Both the position numbers and the translations under genes were made by a program. Of a stretch of 64,000 nt of DNA, positions 35,120 through 43,678 are shown piece after piece; within the stretch, counting starts at the first letter, position 1, and each line of letters starts with the position of its first letter. Under the pieces are notes generated by a model. That model did not search any database. It was not told the DNA's origin and saw nothing but the letters and a program-made list of their open reading frames with translations. Origin of the DNA: Tepidiphilus margaritifer DSM 15129 (GTDB lineage Bacteria; Pseudomonadota; Gammaproteobacteria; Burkholderiales; Rhodocyclaceae); contig NZ_AUDR01000015.1 of the NCBI RefSeq assembly GCF_000425565.1, positions 186,001 to 250,000 of the forward strand, read 5' to 3'.

Positions 35120-35626
35120 ATGAGTTCGGTACTGGAGCAATGGAAATCCGGCCTCGGCCAGAGCTGGGAGCATCTGATGGAGGGTTGGCGTCAGCTGTGG
35201 GAACGGGCTGCCGGTGCGCTCACCCGTTTCCAGCCCCGCGAGCGCAACGACGAAAAAAGCGCTTCGACCAATCTGCCGGCACCGGCTGGAAGCGTGCGCT
35301 GGGCCGTGCTCGGCGCCGACATCTATGAAACCGACGAGGCCCTTGAAGTCCGTGTCGAGATTCCCGGGCTCGACCGAGAGGATCTCGAAGTCGAGGTGCT
35401 CGACGGCCAACTCGTGATTCGCGGCGAAAAACGGCTCGAGCGCGAGGAAAAGCAAGGGCAGTATCGCCTGATGCAGTGCGCCTACGGCCGATTCCAGCGC
35501 GTCATTGCGCTCCCCGTGCCGGTCAAAGCCGAGGATGCCAAGGCGGAATACCGCGACGGCGTGCTCAAAATCATGCTGCCCAAGGCAGAGACCGCCAAAA
35601 CCCGTCGCATCACCGTTCAAGGCTGA
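35120..35626 (+). CDS. Hsp20/alpha-crystallin small heat shock protein (third of three)
   Basis: This is a 168-residue small heat shock protein, the longest of the three. A Trp-rich amphipathic N-terminal region (WKSGLGQSWEHLMEGWRQLW) precedes the alpha-crystallin domain, about residues 60-160. That domain contains DIYETDEALEVRVEIPGLDR, LVIRGEKRLEREEK and the YRDGVLKIMLPKAE signature. The end RRITVQ matches the second copy. GAGGAGG lies before the ATG at 35120. A strong terminator follows at 35650, closing the operon before degQ. Confidence 0.95.
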   Translation: MSSVLEQWKSGLGQSWEHLMEGWRQLWERAAGALTRFQPRERNDEKSASTNLPAPAGSVRWAVLGADIYETDEALEVRVEIPGLDREDLEVEVLDGQLVIRGEKRLEREEKQGQYRLMQCAYGRFQRVIALPVPVKAEDAKAEYRDGVLKIMLPKAETAKTRRITVQG

Positions 35627-35649
35627 GCCCTTTCTTCATCTCCTGCCCG

Positions 35650-35677
35650 ACGGCGGCCCGCGTGGCCGCCGTTTTTA
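35650..35677 (+). terminator. Rho-independent terminator after hsp20 operon
   Basis: ACGGCGGCC (35650-35658) and GGCCGCCGT (35664-35672) form a perfect nine-base stem with loop CGCGT, followed directly by a T run. It is the clearest intrinsic terminator in this part of the window. Confidence 0.92.
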
Positions 35678-35746
35678 CCTCCTCGCTCCCCTTGCATCCG
35701 CCCTTTCCCGTACAATGTTCGCTTCGCACCGTCGGGAACCCGCCGT

Positions 35747-36850
35747 ATGCGCTCCGCCCATCGCTTCACGCTGCTCTCGCTGCTCTTCATCGTGCTTGCC
35801 GCCTCGCTGGGCACGCTGCTTGCGAAGACCGCCGGAACGACCCCGGCCCAACCGCGCGCCGTCACCCCGCGTGGCGAGCTCACCGCCGACGAGCGCAACA
35901 CCGTCGAAGTCTTCGCCCTCGCCTCGCCTTCGGTGGTCCATATCACCACCGCCCGCCAGGCGCTCAATCTCTTCACCCTCAACGTGCTCGAAATCCCTCA
36001 GGGAACCGGCAGCGGTTTCGTCTGGGACGAGGCCGGGCACGTGGTCACCAATTTCCACGTCATCCAGGGCGCAGATGCGGCCCGGGTCACTCTGGCCGAC
36101 CAGAGCACGTGGCGCGCCAAACTCGTCGGGGCCTATCCCGACCGCGACCTCGCCGTGTTGCGCATCGACGCTCCGCCCGAACGCCTACACCCCATCCCCA
36201 TCGGCGAGAGCAAGGGACTCAAAGTGGGGCAGAAAGTGCTGGCGATCGGCAACCCCTTCGGGCTGGATCAAAGCCTCACCACCGGCGTGGTGAGCGCGCT
36301 CAACCGGGAGATCGAATCCGTCACCGGCCGCACCATCCGCGGCGTGATCCAAACCGACGCGGCCATCAACCCCGGCAACTCCGGCGGGCCGCTCCTCGAT
36401 AGCGCCGGCCGGCTCATCGGCGTCAATACCGCCATCTACAGCCCCAGCGGCGCTTCTGCCGGCATCGGTTTCGCCATCCCCGTCGACGAGGTCAACCGCA
36501 TCGTGCCGCGGCTCATCCGCGAGGGACGCATCCGCCGCCCCGTGCTCGGCATCGCCGCCGCCTCTCCCGCCTTCAACAAGGCGCTGGGCTTGCCGCCCGG
36601 CGTCGCCCTCCTGCGCGTCGATCCCGACGGTCCGGCGGCGCGTGCCGGGCTCAAACCCTTCGTGCCGGTCACCGAAGGCAGCGTCATCGTCGGCGACCTG
36701 ATCGTGGCCATCGACGGTATTCCCACCCCCGATGCCGACACCCTGCTCGACGTGCTCGAACGCTATCAGCCTGGCGATAGCGTGACGCTCGAAGTCCTGC
36801 GCGGTACCGAACGACGCCGGGTCGCCGTTACCCTGGATTCTTCTTCCTGA
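35747..36850 (+). CDS. DegQ/DegS-like S1C serine protease with one PDZ domain
   Basis: This is a periplasmic HtrA-type protease of 367 residues. A hydrophobic N-terminal segment (about 8-26) is a signal or membrane anchor. The trypsin-like catalytic triad is His104 (VVTNFHVIQG), Asp134 (DRDLAVLRID) and Ser212 (INPGNSGGPLLD). One PDZ domain follows (about 255-365, LGLPPGVALLRVDPDGPAAR). One PDZ and the uncleaved-looking N-terminal helix resemble DegS, but no Q-rich linker is present, so DegQ-, MucD- or DegS-type roles are all possible. TACAAT lies 33 bases upstream. It follows the hsp20 terminator and so has its own promoter. Confidence 0.93.
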   Translation: MRSAHRFTLLSLLFIVLAASLGTLLAKTAGTTPAQPRAVTPRGELTADERNTVEVFALASPSVVHITTARQALNLFTLNVLEIPQGTGSGFVWDEAGHVVTNFHVIQGADAARVTLADQSTWRAKLVGAYPDRDLAVLRIDAPPERLHPIPIGESKGLKVGQKVLAIGNPFGLDQSLTTGVVSALNREIESVTGRTIRGVIQTDAAINPGNSGGPLLDSAGRLIGVNTAIYSPSGASAGIGFAIPVDEVNRIVPRLIREGRIRRPVLGIAAASPAFNKALGLPPGVALLRVDPDGPAARAGLKPFVPVTEGSVIVGDLIVAIDGIPTPDADTLLDVLERYQPGDSVTLEVLRGTERRRVAVTLDSSS

Positions 36851-36860
36851 TATCTTCCGC

Positions 36861-38126
36861 ATGAACCGCATCTTCGCCGCTTTTTTGCTGATCGCCTTCG
36901 CGACTGGCGCCGGCCGCGAGCTCAGCGGCACGCCGGGCGTGATGATGGCCATGAGCAAGGCCGTGATCGACGCCTCGCGCGCCGCCGTCGAACTCGCCCT
37001 TGGCCTGGTGGGCGTGATGGCCTTCTTCCTCGGATTGATGAAGATCGCCGAGCAGGGAGGGCTGCTCACCGCCACGGCCCGGCTCATCGCTCCCCTCATG
37101 CGCCGGCTCTTTCCCGAAGTACCCCCACAGCACCCGGCCATGGGCGCCATGATCATGAACTTTTCGGCGAACCTCCTGGGACTGGGCAACGCGGCCACGC
37201 CTTTCGGCATCCGCGCCATGCAGGAACTCGACCGACTCAATCCCCATCCCGGAACGGCCACCAATGCCATGGTGCGCTTCCTCGCGATCAACACCTCGGG
37301 CCTGGCACTGCTGCCCACGGGGGTGATCGCCCTGCGCGCGGCCGCCGGCAGCAGCGATCCGGCCGCCATTCTGCCTACCACGCTCTTCGCCACCACCTGC
37401 GCCACCCTGGTAGCGGTGTTCCTCACGCCGCTGCTGGCGCGTTTCTTCCCTGCGCCGCGCATCGCCCCGGCAGCAATGCCTGAGCCTACCCAAGCAGACG
37501 AAGAGGCCGCACTCCCCCCCTTGCCGCGTTGGGCCGGATGGACGGCGGCGATTGCCTTCCTCGCCCTCATCGTCGCCAGCGTCCGCCATGGCCAGATCGT
37601 CTCGGCCTGGATCGTGCCCACCCTCATCGTCGGCTTTCTCGTCTATGGACTCGCGCGTGGCGTGGCGGTCTATGAAAGTTTCGTCGACGGCGCCAAAGAC
37701 GGCTTCCAGGTGGCGCTGCGCATCATTCCCTATCTGGTCGCCATCCTCGCGGCCACGGCGCTCTTGCGCGCGAGCGGCGCCCTTCCTTTCTTCGTCTCGC
37801 TGCTCGCGCCGATCACCGGGCCGTTGGGGCTGCCCGCCGAAGTACTGCCCATGGCCCTCCTGCGGCCGCTATCGGGCTCCGGCGCCTTTGCGCTGCTCGC
37901 CGATCTGCTCAAAGACCCAAACGTCGGTCCCGACAGCTATGCCGGTTGGCTCGCCTCCACGCTGCAGGGCTCGACCGAGACCACCTTCTACGTGCTGGCG
38001 GTCTATTTCGGCGCCGTCGGCATCAAGAAAATGCGCCACGCCATCGCCGCGGGGCTAGCGGCAGATCTGGCCGGCGTGGCCGCGGCGGTCTTCATCTGCT
38101 CCTGGCTCTACCCGGGCGCTGCGTGA
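36861..38126 (+). CDS. Fused SpmA-SpmB nucleoside-recognition domain membrane protein
   Basis: This is a 421-residue membrane protein. Its first half (about 1-200) matches spore maturation protein A and its second half (about 225-421) matches spore maturation protein B; both are nucleoside-recognition (Gate) domains, here fused. Diagnostic stretches are GAMIMNFSANLLGLGNAATP in the first half and AMRIIPYLVAIL-like, RPLSGSGAFALLADLLKD and STLQGSTETTFYVLAVYFG in the second. The organism shows no sign of sporulation, and such fusions are common in proteobacteria, where the transported molecule is unknown. It begins ten bases after the protease stop and may be cotranscribed. Confidence 0.9.
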   Translation: MNRIFAAFLLIAFATGAGRELSGTPGVMMAMSKAVIDASRAAVELALGLVGVMAFFLGLMKIAEQGGLLTATARLIAPLMRRLFPEVPPQHPAMGAMIMNFSANLLGLGNAATPFGIRAMQELDRLNPHPGTATNAMVRFLAINTSGLALLPTGVIALRAAAGSSDPAAILPTTLFATTCATLVAVFLTPLLARFFPAPRIAPAAMPEPTQADEEAALPPLPRWAGWTAAIAFLALIVASVRHGQIVSAWIVPTLIVGFLVYGLARGVAVYESFVDGAKDGFQVALRIIPYLVAILAATALLRASGALPFFVSLLAPITGPLGLPAEVLPMALLRPLSGSGAFALLADLLKDPNVGPDSYAGWLASTLQGSTETTFYVLAVYFGAVGIKKMRHAIAAGLAADLAGVAAAVFICSWLYPGAA

Positions 38127-38176
38127 GCGTACGCGCCACGCTACAATAGCGGCATCTTCCGTCGCGGATCGTCACC

Positions 38177-38812
38177 ATGCTCCACGTCCTCGTCATTCCC
38201 GTCACGCCGTTCGAACAAAACTGCTCGCTGCTGTGGTGCGACCGCACCGGTGAGGCCGCCGTCATCGATCCGGGCGGGGACCTCGAGCGTATCGAGGAGG
38301 CGATCCGCACCCGCAACTTGAACGTGCGTCAGATCCTGCTCACGCACGGCCACATCGACCACGCTGCCGGCGCCCCGGAGCTCGCCCGGCGCCTAGGCGG
38401 AATCCCCATCATCGGTCCTCAGGAAGAAGAACGCTTCTGGCTGCAGGCCCTGCCGGAGCAGGCCCGCACCTTCGGCTTTGGCAAAGCCGAGGCGTTCCTG
38501 CCCGATCAATGGCTCGAAGAAGGTGACACGGTATCCGTAGGAGAACACGCCTTGGAAGTCCTCCACGTCCCTGGCCACACGCCGGGGCACGTCGTCTACT
38601 TCGCACCCGACGAGCGGCTCGCCTTCGTCGGCGACGTGCTCTTCGCCGGCTCGATCGGGCGTACCGATTTTCCCCGCGGCAATCACCGTCAGCTCATCAC
38701 CGGCATCCTCACCAAGCTGCTGCCCTTGGGCGACGACGTCCGCTTCGTGCCGGGGCATGGGCCGATGTCGACCTTCGGCGAAGAGCGCGCGCATAATCCC
38801 TTCCTCGTCTAG
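38177..38812 (+). CDS. MBL-fold metallo-hydrolase (YcbL/GloB-like)
   Basis: This is a 211-residue metallo-beta-lactamase-fold hydrolase of the type II glyoxalase-like group. The HxHxDH motif is THGHIDHAAG (His57, His59, Asp61, His62). Further metal ligands lie in VPGHTPGH, FVGDVLFAGSIGRTD and the final FVPGHGPMST. It lacks the C-terminal substrate domain of true glyoxalase II, so it is more like E. coli YcbL, a thioesterase. Its stop is 18 bases from that of the convergent nuclease. Confidence 0.93.
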   Translation: MLHVLVIPVTPFEQNCSLLWCDRTGEAAVIDPGGDLERIEEAIRTRNLNVRQILLTHGHIDHAAGAPELARRLGGIPIIGPQEEERFWLQALPEQARTFGFGKAEAFLPDQWLEEGDTVSVGEHALEVLHVPGHTPGHVVYFAPDERLAFVGDVLFAGSIGRTDFPRGNHRQLITGILTKLLPLGDDVRFVPGHGPMSTFGEERAHNPFLV

Positions 38813-38829
38813 CGTTTCCTTGGCATCGC

Positions 38830-39705
38830 TCATTCGGCCCGGTAGCGACCCGGCGCCCGTGCCCATTCTTCGGTGAGTCCCCACGCGTCGGGATCCGGAG
38901 CGGCCGTCTCCAGACGATCTTGCTCCTGCGCCGGCAAATCCGGGAAAAAGTCGATGCCCGTAGCCTCTTCGATCGCTCGCACCGTGGTGAGATACGAGCG
39001 CAGATCGGCCTGCGGCGGCGTCTCCTGCGGCATGAGAAAAGCAAGCACCCGCTGCCTGCCCTCCTCGTCCTCGCCCCAGAAGATGCGAAAGAACGCCTTG
39101 GGCACCGCGATCCATTCCGGCGAGAACCGCGGCGGATGCTCGTCGAACACCGGCCCCACCACCACCCATAGCACGCGCGCGTTCGGCGCGAAACGATCCG
39201 CCTCCACCGCTTCGAGTCGCTGCCAGCTGCCGCGGTTGAGCGAGGGACGCTGGGGCGCGACGTTCGACAGCAAAAAAGTGGCGTGCTGCGCCTCGAGTCC
39301 ATAGCGCGTCCCGATCAGGAAATTCGGCGCCATGTGGCCACGGTCGAACCCCGAATCACGATAGGACTCGTGGCGCACGCAGTGCCAACCCAGACGGCAA
39401 CGCAAAGTGCGTGGATCCGGTTCGAATCGCGCCGGACGCCGCTGCAAGCGATGAGTCGGCGGCGGATCGGCACGATAGGCCACCCAGCGCGGCACCCCGT
39501 GCCACTCCGAATAGCCCACGACGAAGCCCGGATTGACGAGCTCGGTCGTGAGCAGCCGATCGACGGGTTCGCGCACGCGAGGCCAACCGCCGGGCGAATC
39601 CTGTGGCAGCGCACTGCGCCCGAGCCACAGCCAAAGGAAGAAAAGCAACGGCACGAGCAGCAGCACCGACGCCGGCACCCCCAGCCGGTATCCGGCCTTT
39701 CGCAT
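38830..39705 (-). CDS. NUC1-type DNA/RNA non-specific endonuclease
   Basis: This is a 291-residue beta-beta-alpha metal (His-Me finger) nuclease. The catalytic motif DRGHMAPN lies at residues 121-128 with His124 as general base. The downstream metal asparagine is in LLSNVAPQRPSLNRG. An N-terminal hydrophobic segment (about 12-29) indicates export or membrane anchoring, so it acts outside the cytoplasm, probably scavenging or clearing nucleic acids. It is monocistronic and divergent from the purine permease gene, which could use products of nucleic-acid breakdown; that link is inferred. Confidence 0.93.
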   Translation of the reverse strand: MRKAGYRLGVPASVLLLVPLLFFLWLWLGRSALPQDSPGGWPRVREPVDRLLTTELVNPGFVVGYSEWHGVPRWVAYRADPPPTHRLQRRPARFEPDPRTLRCRLGWHCVRHESYRDSGFDRGHMAPNFLIGTRYGLEAQHATFLLSNVAPQRPSLNRGSWQRLEAVEADRFAPNARVLWVVVGPVFDEHPPRFSPEWIAVPKAFFRIFWGEDEEGRQRVLAFLMPQETPPQADLRSYLTTVRAIEEATGIDFFPDLPAQEQDRLETAAPDPDAWGLTEEWARAPGRYRAE

Positions 39706-39758
39706 TTCCCCGTCTCCTGTTTCGTTCGGACGGAGCGATTATAGAGGGCGTGGGACGA

Positions 39759-39788
39759 TTGCCTTTCTCGCTCCCCTTTCTCTACAAT
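39759..39788 (+). promoter_or_regulatory. Sigma-70 promoter for the purine permease gene
   Basis: TTGCCT (39759-39764), 18 bases, TACAAT (39783-39788) form a promoter ending 18 bases before the chosen start codon. Confidence 0.6.
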
Positions 39789-39805
39789 GCAGCGTCTTTT
39801 TCGGG

Positions 39806-41104
39806 ATGCCCCCCATGCTCGAACGCCTCTTCCAGCTCAAGGCCCACGGCACCGACGTGCGCACCGAAGTGCTCGCGGGGCTCACCACCTTCCTGACGAT
39901 GGCCTATATCGTCTTCGTCAACCCCGAGATCCTCGGCTCGGCCGGAATGCCGCGCGAGGCCGTCTTCACCGCCACGTGCCTTGCAGCCGCCATCGGTTCG
40001 GCCATCATGGGGCTGTACGCCAACTATCCCATCGCACTCGCGCCGGGCATGGGGCTCAACGCCTACTTCGCCTTCGTCGTCGTCGGCACGCTTGGTTATT
40101 CCTGGCAGACGGCGCTCGGAGCCGTCTTCATCTCAGGTTGCCTTTTCCTTATCGTCTCCGCGCTGCGCATCCGTGAGTGGATCATCGACGCCATCCCTAC
40201 GAGTCTCAAGTTTGCCATCTCGGCCGGCGTGGGGTTCTTCCTCGCCCTCATCGGCCTGAAGAATGCAGGGTTGGTCGCAGCGCACCCCGTCACCTTCGTC
40301 ACCCTCAGCGACCTGCACCACCTGCCGGTGCTGCTCGCCGTGCTCGGATTCCTCACCATCCTGGCGCTGGAGGCGCGCCGCGTCACCGGCGCCGTGGTAC
40401 TCGCCATCCTCGCAGTGACGCTCACTGCCGTGGCCCTGGGGCTCGTCCCCTTCAAAGGCATCGTCGCTCCCCCTCCTTCGCTCGCCCCCACCTTGCTCAA
40501 AATGGACCTCAAAGGGGCGATCGACGCGGGCATCCTCTCCATCGTGCTCACCTTCTTCCTCGTGGAACTCTTCGATGCCTCCGGCACTTTGATCGCGGTG
40601 GCCCAGCGCGCGAAACTGCTCGATGCCCGGGGCCGTCTGCCCCGACTGGGGCGAGCGCTCATGGCCGACTCCACCGCCATCGTGCTCGGCGCGGCGCTGG
40701 GGACGTCCTCGACCACCACCTACCTCGAATCGGCAGCGGGCGCGGCCGTGGGCGGTCGCACGGGGCTCACCGCCGTGGTGGTGGCGATCCTGTTCCTCGC
40801 CATGCTCGTGTTCTCACCGCTCGCGGCCATGGTACCGACCTACGCCACGGCGCCGGCGCTGCTCTACGTGGCCATCCTCATGGCGCGCGGGCTGGCGGAA
40901 GTGCAGTGGGACGACCTCACCGAAGCGGCACCGGCAGCGGTCACCGCCATCACCATCCCCTTCACCTTCTCGGTGGCCAACGGTCTGGCCTTCGGTTTCA
41001 TCACCTACACCGCCCTCAAGCTCCTCACCGGGCGCGTGCGCGAGCTGCCGCTGGCCGTGGCCGTGATCGCCGGCGTGTTCCTGCTCAAGTTCACCCTGCT
41101 CTGA
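39806..41104 (+). CDS. NCS2 family purine permease (AzgA/GhxP-like)
   Basis: This is a 432-residue nucleobase:cation symporter, probably for adenine, guanine or hypoxanthine. The family opening is TDVRTEVLAGLTTFLTMAYI and VNPEILGSAGMPREAVFTAT. The segment NYPIALAPGMGLNAYFAFVV and the later ADSTAIVLGAALGTSSTTTY with LESAAG are characteristic of the AzgA-like branch. About 12-14 membrane segments are present. The frame is open well upstream, but homology begins here; ATG at 39815 is an equally possible start. A hairpin without T tract follows the stop. Confidence 0.93.
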   Translation: MPPMLERLFQLKAHGTDVRTEVLAGLTTFLTMAYIVFVNPEILGSAGMPREAVFTATCLAAAIGSAIMGLYANYPIALAPGMGLNAYFAFVVVGTLGYSWQTALGAVFISGCLFLIVSALRIREWIIDAIPTSLKFAISAGVGFFLALIGLKNAGLVAAHPVTFVTLSDLHHLPVLLAVLGFLTILALEARRVTGAVVLAILAVTLTAVALGLVPFKGIVAPPPSLAPTLLKMDLKGAIDAGILSIVLTFFLVELFDASGTLIAVAQRAKLLDARGRLPRLGRALMADSTAIVLGAALGTSSTTTYLESAAGAAVGGRTGLTAVVVAILFLAMLVFSPLAAMVPTYATAPALLYVAILMARGLAEVQWDDLTEAAPAAVTAITIPFTFSVANGLAFGFITYTALKLLTGRVRELPLAVAVIAGVFLLKFTLL

Positions 41105-41119
41105 ATCTCGCTGCCGCAC

Positions 41120-41138
41120 GCGGCCGTGGCACGGCCGC
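41120..41138 (+). terminator. Hairpin downstream of the purine permease
   Basis: GCGGCCGT (41120-41127), GGC, ACGGCCGC (41131-41138) is a perfect eight-base stem. There is no T tract, so it marks a transcript end less surely than the terminators at 35650 and 60512. Confidence 0.45.
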
Positions 41139-41274
41139 CCGTCAGCATTACCCGGCACCCCGAATCCCCCTCCGAATCCGACCTTGACTTCCATCAAGGA
41201 CGACGATGCGCTTACGCGCTATCCTGCGGGCTTTCCGAGTCGGATCCTCGCGCCCGATGATGAATCCTTCCTGC

Positions 41275-42279
41275 ATGCGTCGCCCCGAACTCGTCTGCCC
41301 CGCCGGCAACCCGGCCATGCTCAAGGCCGCCGTCGAACAAGGAGCGGACGCCGTCTATCTCGGTTTCAAGGACGCGACGAACGCGCGCAACTTCAACGGC
41401 CTCAATTTCGACGAACGCAGCCTCGCGCAGGCGATCGAGCTGGCGCATGCACACGGCTGCCGCGTCTTCCTCGCCCTCAACACCTATCCCCAAGCCGAGG
41501 GTTGGACTCACTGGACGGCGGCGGTCGATAGGGCCGCATCGCTCGGCGTCGATGCCCTCATCCTCGCCGATCTCGGCCTCCTCGCCCATGCGCGCGAGCG
41601 CCATCCCGAGCTACGCCTGCACTTGTCGGTGCAAGGCTCGGCCACGAACTACGAGGCGCTCGCCTTCTACCACGAACGCTACGGCATCGAGCGCGCCGTG
41701 CTGCCGCGCGTGCTCTCGCTCGAACAAGTGGCGCAGGTGGTTCGGCACAGCCCCGTGGCGGTCGAAGTCTTCGGATTCGGTGGCCTGTGCGTGATGGTCG
41801 AGGGGCGCTGTGCCCTCTCGGCCTACGCCACCGGTCAGTCGCCCAACTGCCACGGCGCCTGCTCTCCGGCCAAGTTCGTGCGTTGGGACGAAACGCCGCA
41901 AGGGCTGGAGGCACGGCTCAACGGCTTTCTCATCGACCGTTACGCCCCCGATGAACCGGCCGGCTACCCCACCCTGTGCAAAGGCCGTTTTGCCGTAGGC
42001 GGACACACCTATTACGCCATCGAGGAGCCCACCAGCCTCAACACGCTCGAGCTGCTGCCGCGCCTCATCGAGATCGGCGTCGCCGCCATCAAGATCGAGG
42101 GACGCCAGCGCAGCGCCGCCTACGTGGCGCAGGTCACGCGTGTGTGGCGCGAAGCGATCGACGCCGCGTTCGCCGCTCCTCGGGATTTCTCCCCGCGCCC
42201 ACAGTGGCTCACCGCGCTCGACCGCGTCAGCGAAGGCGCGAGCCACACCCTCGGTGCCTATTCCCGGCCGTGGAAATGA
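41275..42279 (+). CDS. ubiU: Ubiquinone biosynthesis protein UbiU (U32 family)
   Basis: This U32-family protein works with UbiV as an iron-sulfur hydroxylase complex that hydroxylates the ubiquinone ring without oxygen, using prephenate. The four cluster cysteines Cys172, Cys179, Cys196 and Cys235 keep exactly the 7-17-39 spacing of the E. coli protein (positions in LCVMVEGRC, NCHGAC, TLCKGRF). The N-terminus RRPELVCPAGNPAMLKAAVE is the family start, so I use the ATG at 41275. An ATG at 41206 with AAGGA before it would add 23 residues. Its stop overlaps ubiV in ATGA. Peptidase annotation of this family is misleading. Confidence 0.93.
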   Translation: MRRPELVCPAGNPAMLKAAVEQGADAVYLGFKDATNARNFNGLNFDERSLAQAIELAHAHGCRVFLALNTYPQAEGWTHWTAAVDRAASLGVDALILADLGLLAHARERHPELRLHLSVQGSATNYEALAFYHERYGIERAVLPRVLSLEQVAQVVRHSPVAVEVFGFGGLCVMVEGRCALSAYATGQSPNCHGACSPAKFVRWDETPQGLEARLNGFLIDRYAPDEPAGYPTLCKGRFAVGGHTYYAIEEPTSLNTLELLPRLIEIGVAAIKIEGRQRSAAYVAQVTRVWREAIDAAFAAPRDFSPRPQWLTALDRVSEGASHTLGAYSRPWK

Positions 42280-43208
42280 CCCCCATGAACCCCCTTTCGT
42301 TCGAATTGGTGCTCGCGCCCATCCCTTACTTCTGGCCGCGCGAGCGCGTCCTCGCCTTCTACGAGGCGATCGCCGAGACGCCCGTGGATACCGTCGTCTT
42401 GGGTGAGACCGTCTGCGCCCGTCGCGCCGAATTGCGCCTGCCCGACTGGATCGCCCTCGGACGCGAACTCGCCGCCGCGGGCAAGCGGGTCGTTCTCGCC
42501 GGCTACGCCCTCATCGAATCCGAATCCCATCTCAAATGGGTACGCCGCCTGGTGGAGCAGGACGAATTCGCCGTCGAAGCCAACGAGATGGGCACGGTGC
42601 ACCTGCTCGCAGCCGCCGGGCGGCGCGACTGGATCGCCGGTGCCTCACTCAACGTCTACAATCCGCACGCCCTCGCCCAGCTCTCCGAGGCCGGAGCGCG
42701 CCGCTGGCTGCCACCGCCGGAGCTCTCACGCGCAGCCCTCGCGCGGCTGCTCGAAGGCTTTTCCGCCCTGGAAAAAGGAACGATCGAGACCGAATTACCG
42801 GTATGGGGACCGCTTCCCCTGGCGCATTCGGCGCGCTGTTTCACCGCCCGTCACTACCAGCTGCAAAAAGACGCCTGTGAATTCCGCTGTCTGCAGCATC
42901 CGGCCGGACTGCCGCTCGCCACCCGCGACGGAGCCGACTTCCTCGTGCTCAACGGCGTGCAAGTGCTCTCCGCCCGTCCGTGGTCCTTGATGGACCGCCT
43001 CGAAGAAGCCACTTCGCTCGCGCAGGCCCTACGCCTCGTGCCCGCCCCCGAAGGCACGCCCGAGCGGATCGCCGCCCTCGACCGTGCCCGCCGTTTCGGT
43101 GAAATGCCCGCGCCCGAGCCGGAATCGTGCAACGGCTTCTGGTACGGCGAGAGCGGCTTCGTGTATCGCGAACCCTCTTCTTCTCCCTCTGCCCTCCGCG
43201 CCCAATGA
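42276..43208 (+). CDS. ubiV: Ubiquinone biosynthesis protein UbiV (U32 family)
   Basis: This 310-residue protein is the partner of UbiU in oxygen-independent ubiquinone ring hydroxylation. Its 4Fe-4S cysteines are visible: Cys47 (LGETVCARR), and Cys188, Cys201 and Cys205 (RCFTARHYQ, KDACEFRCLQ), with the 13- and 4-residue spacings of E. coli UbiV. The start ATG overlaps the ubiU stop (ATGA), and its stop overlaps the ubiT start the same way. An ATG at 42285 is possible. All three genes are therefore probably translated in fixed ratio. Confidence 0.93.
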   Translation: MTPMNPLSFELVLAPIPYFWPRERVLAFYEAIAETPVDTVVLGETVCARRAELRLPDWIALGRELAAAGKRVVLAGYALIESESHLKWVRRLVEQDEFAVEANEMGTVHLLAAAGRRDWIAGASLNVYNPHALAQLSEAGARRWLPPPELSRAALARLLEGFSALEKGTIETELPVWGPLPLAHSARCFTARHYQLQKDACEFRCLQHPAGLPLATRDGADFLVLNGVQVLSARPWSLMDRLEEATSLAQALRLVPAPEGTPERIAALDRARRFGEMPAPEPESCNGFWYGESGFVYREPSSSPSALRAQ

Positions 43209-43669
43209 AAGAATCCCGCTTCGCCTTTCCGCCCGTGCTCTCCCGGATCGTCTCCCGTTTGCCTCAAACCCCGCCGGCGGCCGTGCTCGCCTTCGCCCTC
43301 GATCGACTGCTCTTTCCCCGGCTACCGCTCGCGGACCTCGAAGCGCTCCTAGAGCAGCCGCTGCGCATCGAGGTGAGCGACCTCGGATTGCGGCTCGCCC
43401 TCACGCTCACCCGGCAAGGCTTCCGCCCATTGCCGCTACACGTCGCGCCGCGCCTGACGCTGCGTGCCGCCGCTCGCGATTTTCTCGCCCTGCTGCGGCG
43501 GGAAGAAGACGCCGACACCCTCTTCTTCCAGCGGCGCCTGGTACTGTCCGGCGATACCGAATTGGGGCTCCTCGTGAAAAACACGCTGGATGCGATCGAG
43601 CTCGAAATCCCTCTCCTGTCTCATCTGCACTCAAGGAGTGTTTCTGTTGCCAATCGACAACGTCCCTGA
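43205..43669 (+). CDS. ubiT: Ubiquinone biosynthesis accessory factor UbiT (SCP2-like)
   Basis: This 154-residue protein has an SCP2-type lipid-binding domain: it is the lipid-carrier accessory factor of the oxygen-independent ubiquinone pathway, counterpart of UbiJ in the aerobic route. After an amphipathic N-terminal helix (LSRIVSRLPQTPPAAVLAFA), the SCP2 core includes RIEVSDLGLRLALTLTRQGF, ARDFLALLRREEDADTLFF and the terminal LVLSGDTELGLLVKNTLDA. It closes the ubiU-ubiV-ubiT operon. An FNR-like site for the next gene lies ten bases after its stop. Confidence 0.9.
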   Translation: MKESRFAFPPVLSRIVSRLPQTPPAAVLAFALDRLLFPRLPLADLEALLEQPLRIEVSDLGLRLALTLTRQGFRPLPLHVAPRLTLRAAARDFLALLRREEDADTLFFQRRLVLSGDTELGLLVKNTLDAIELEIPLLSHLHSRSVSVANRQRP

Positions 43670-43678
43670 AGGGCAAAC

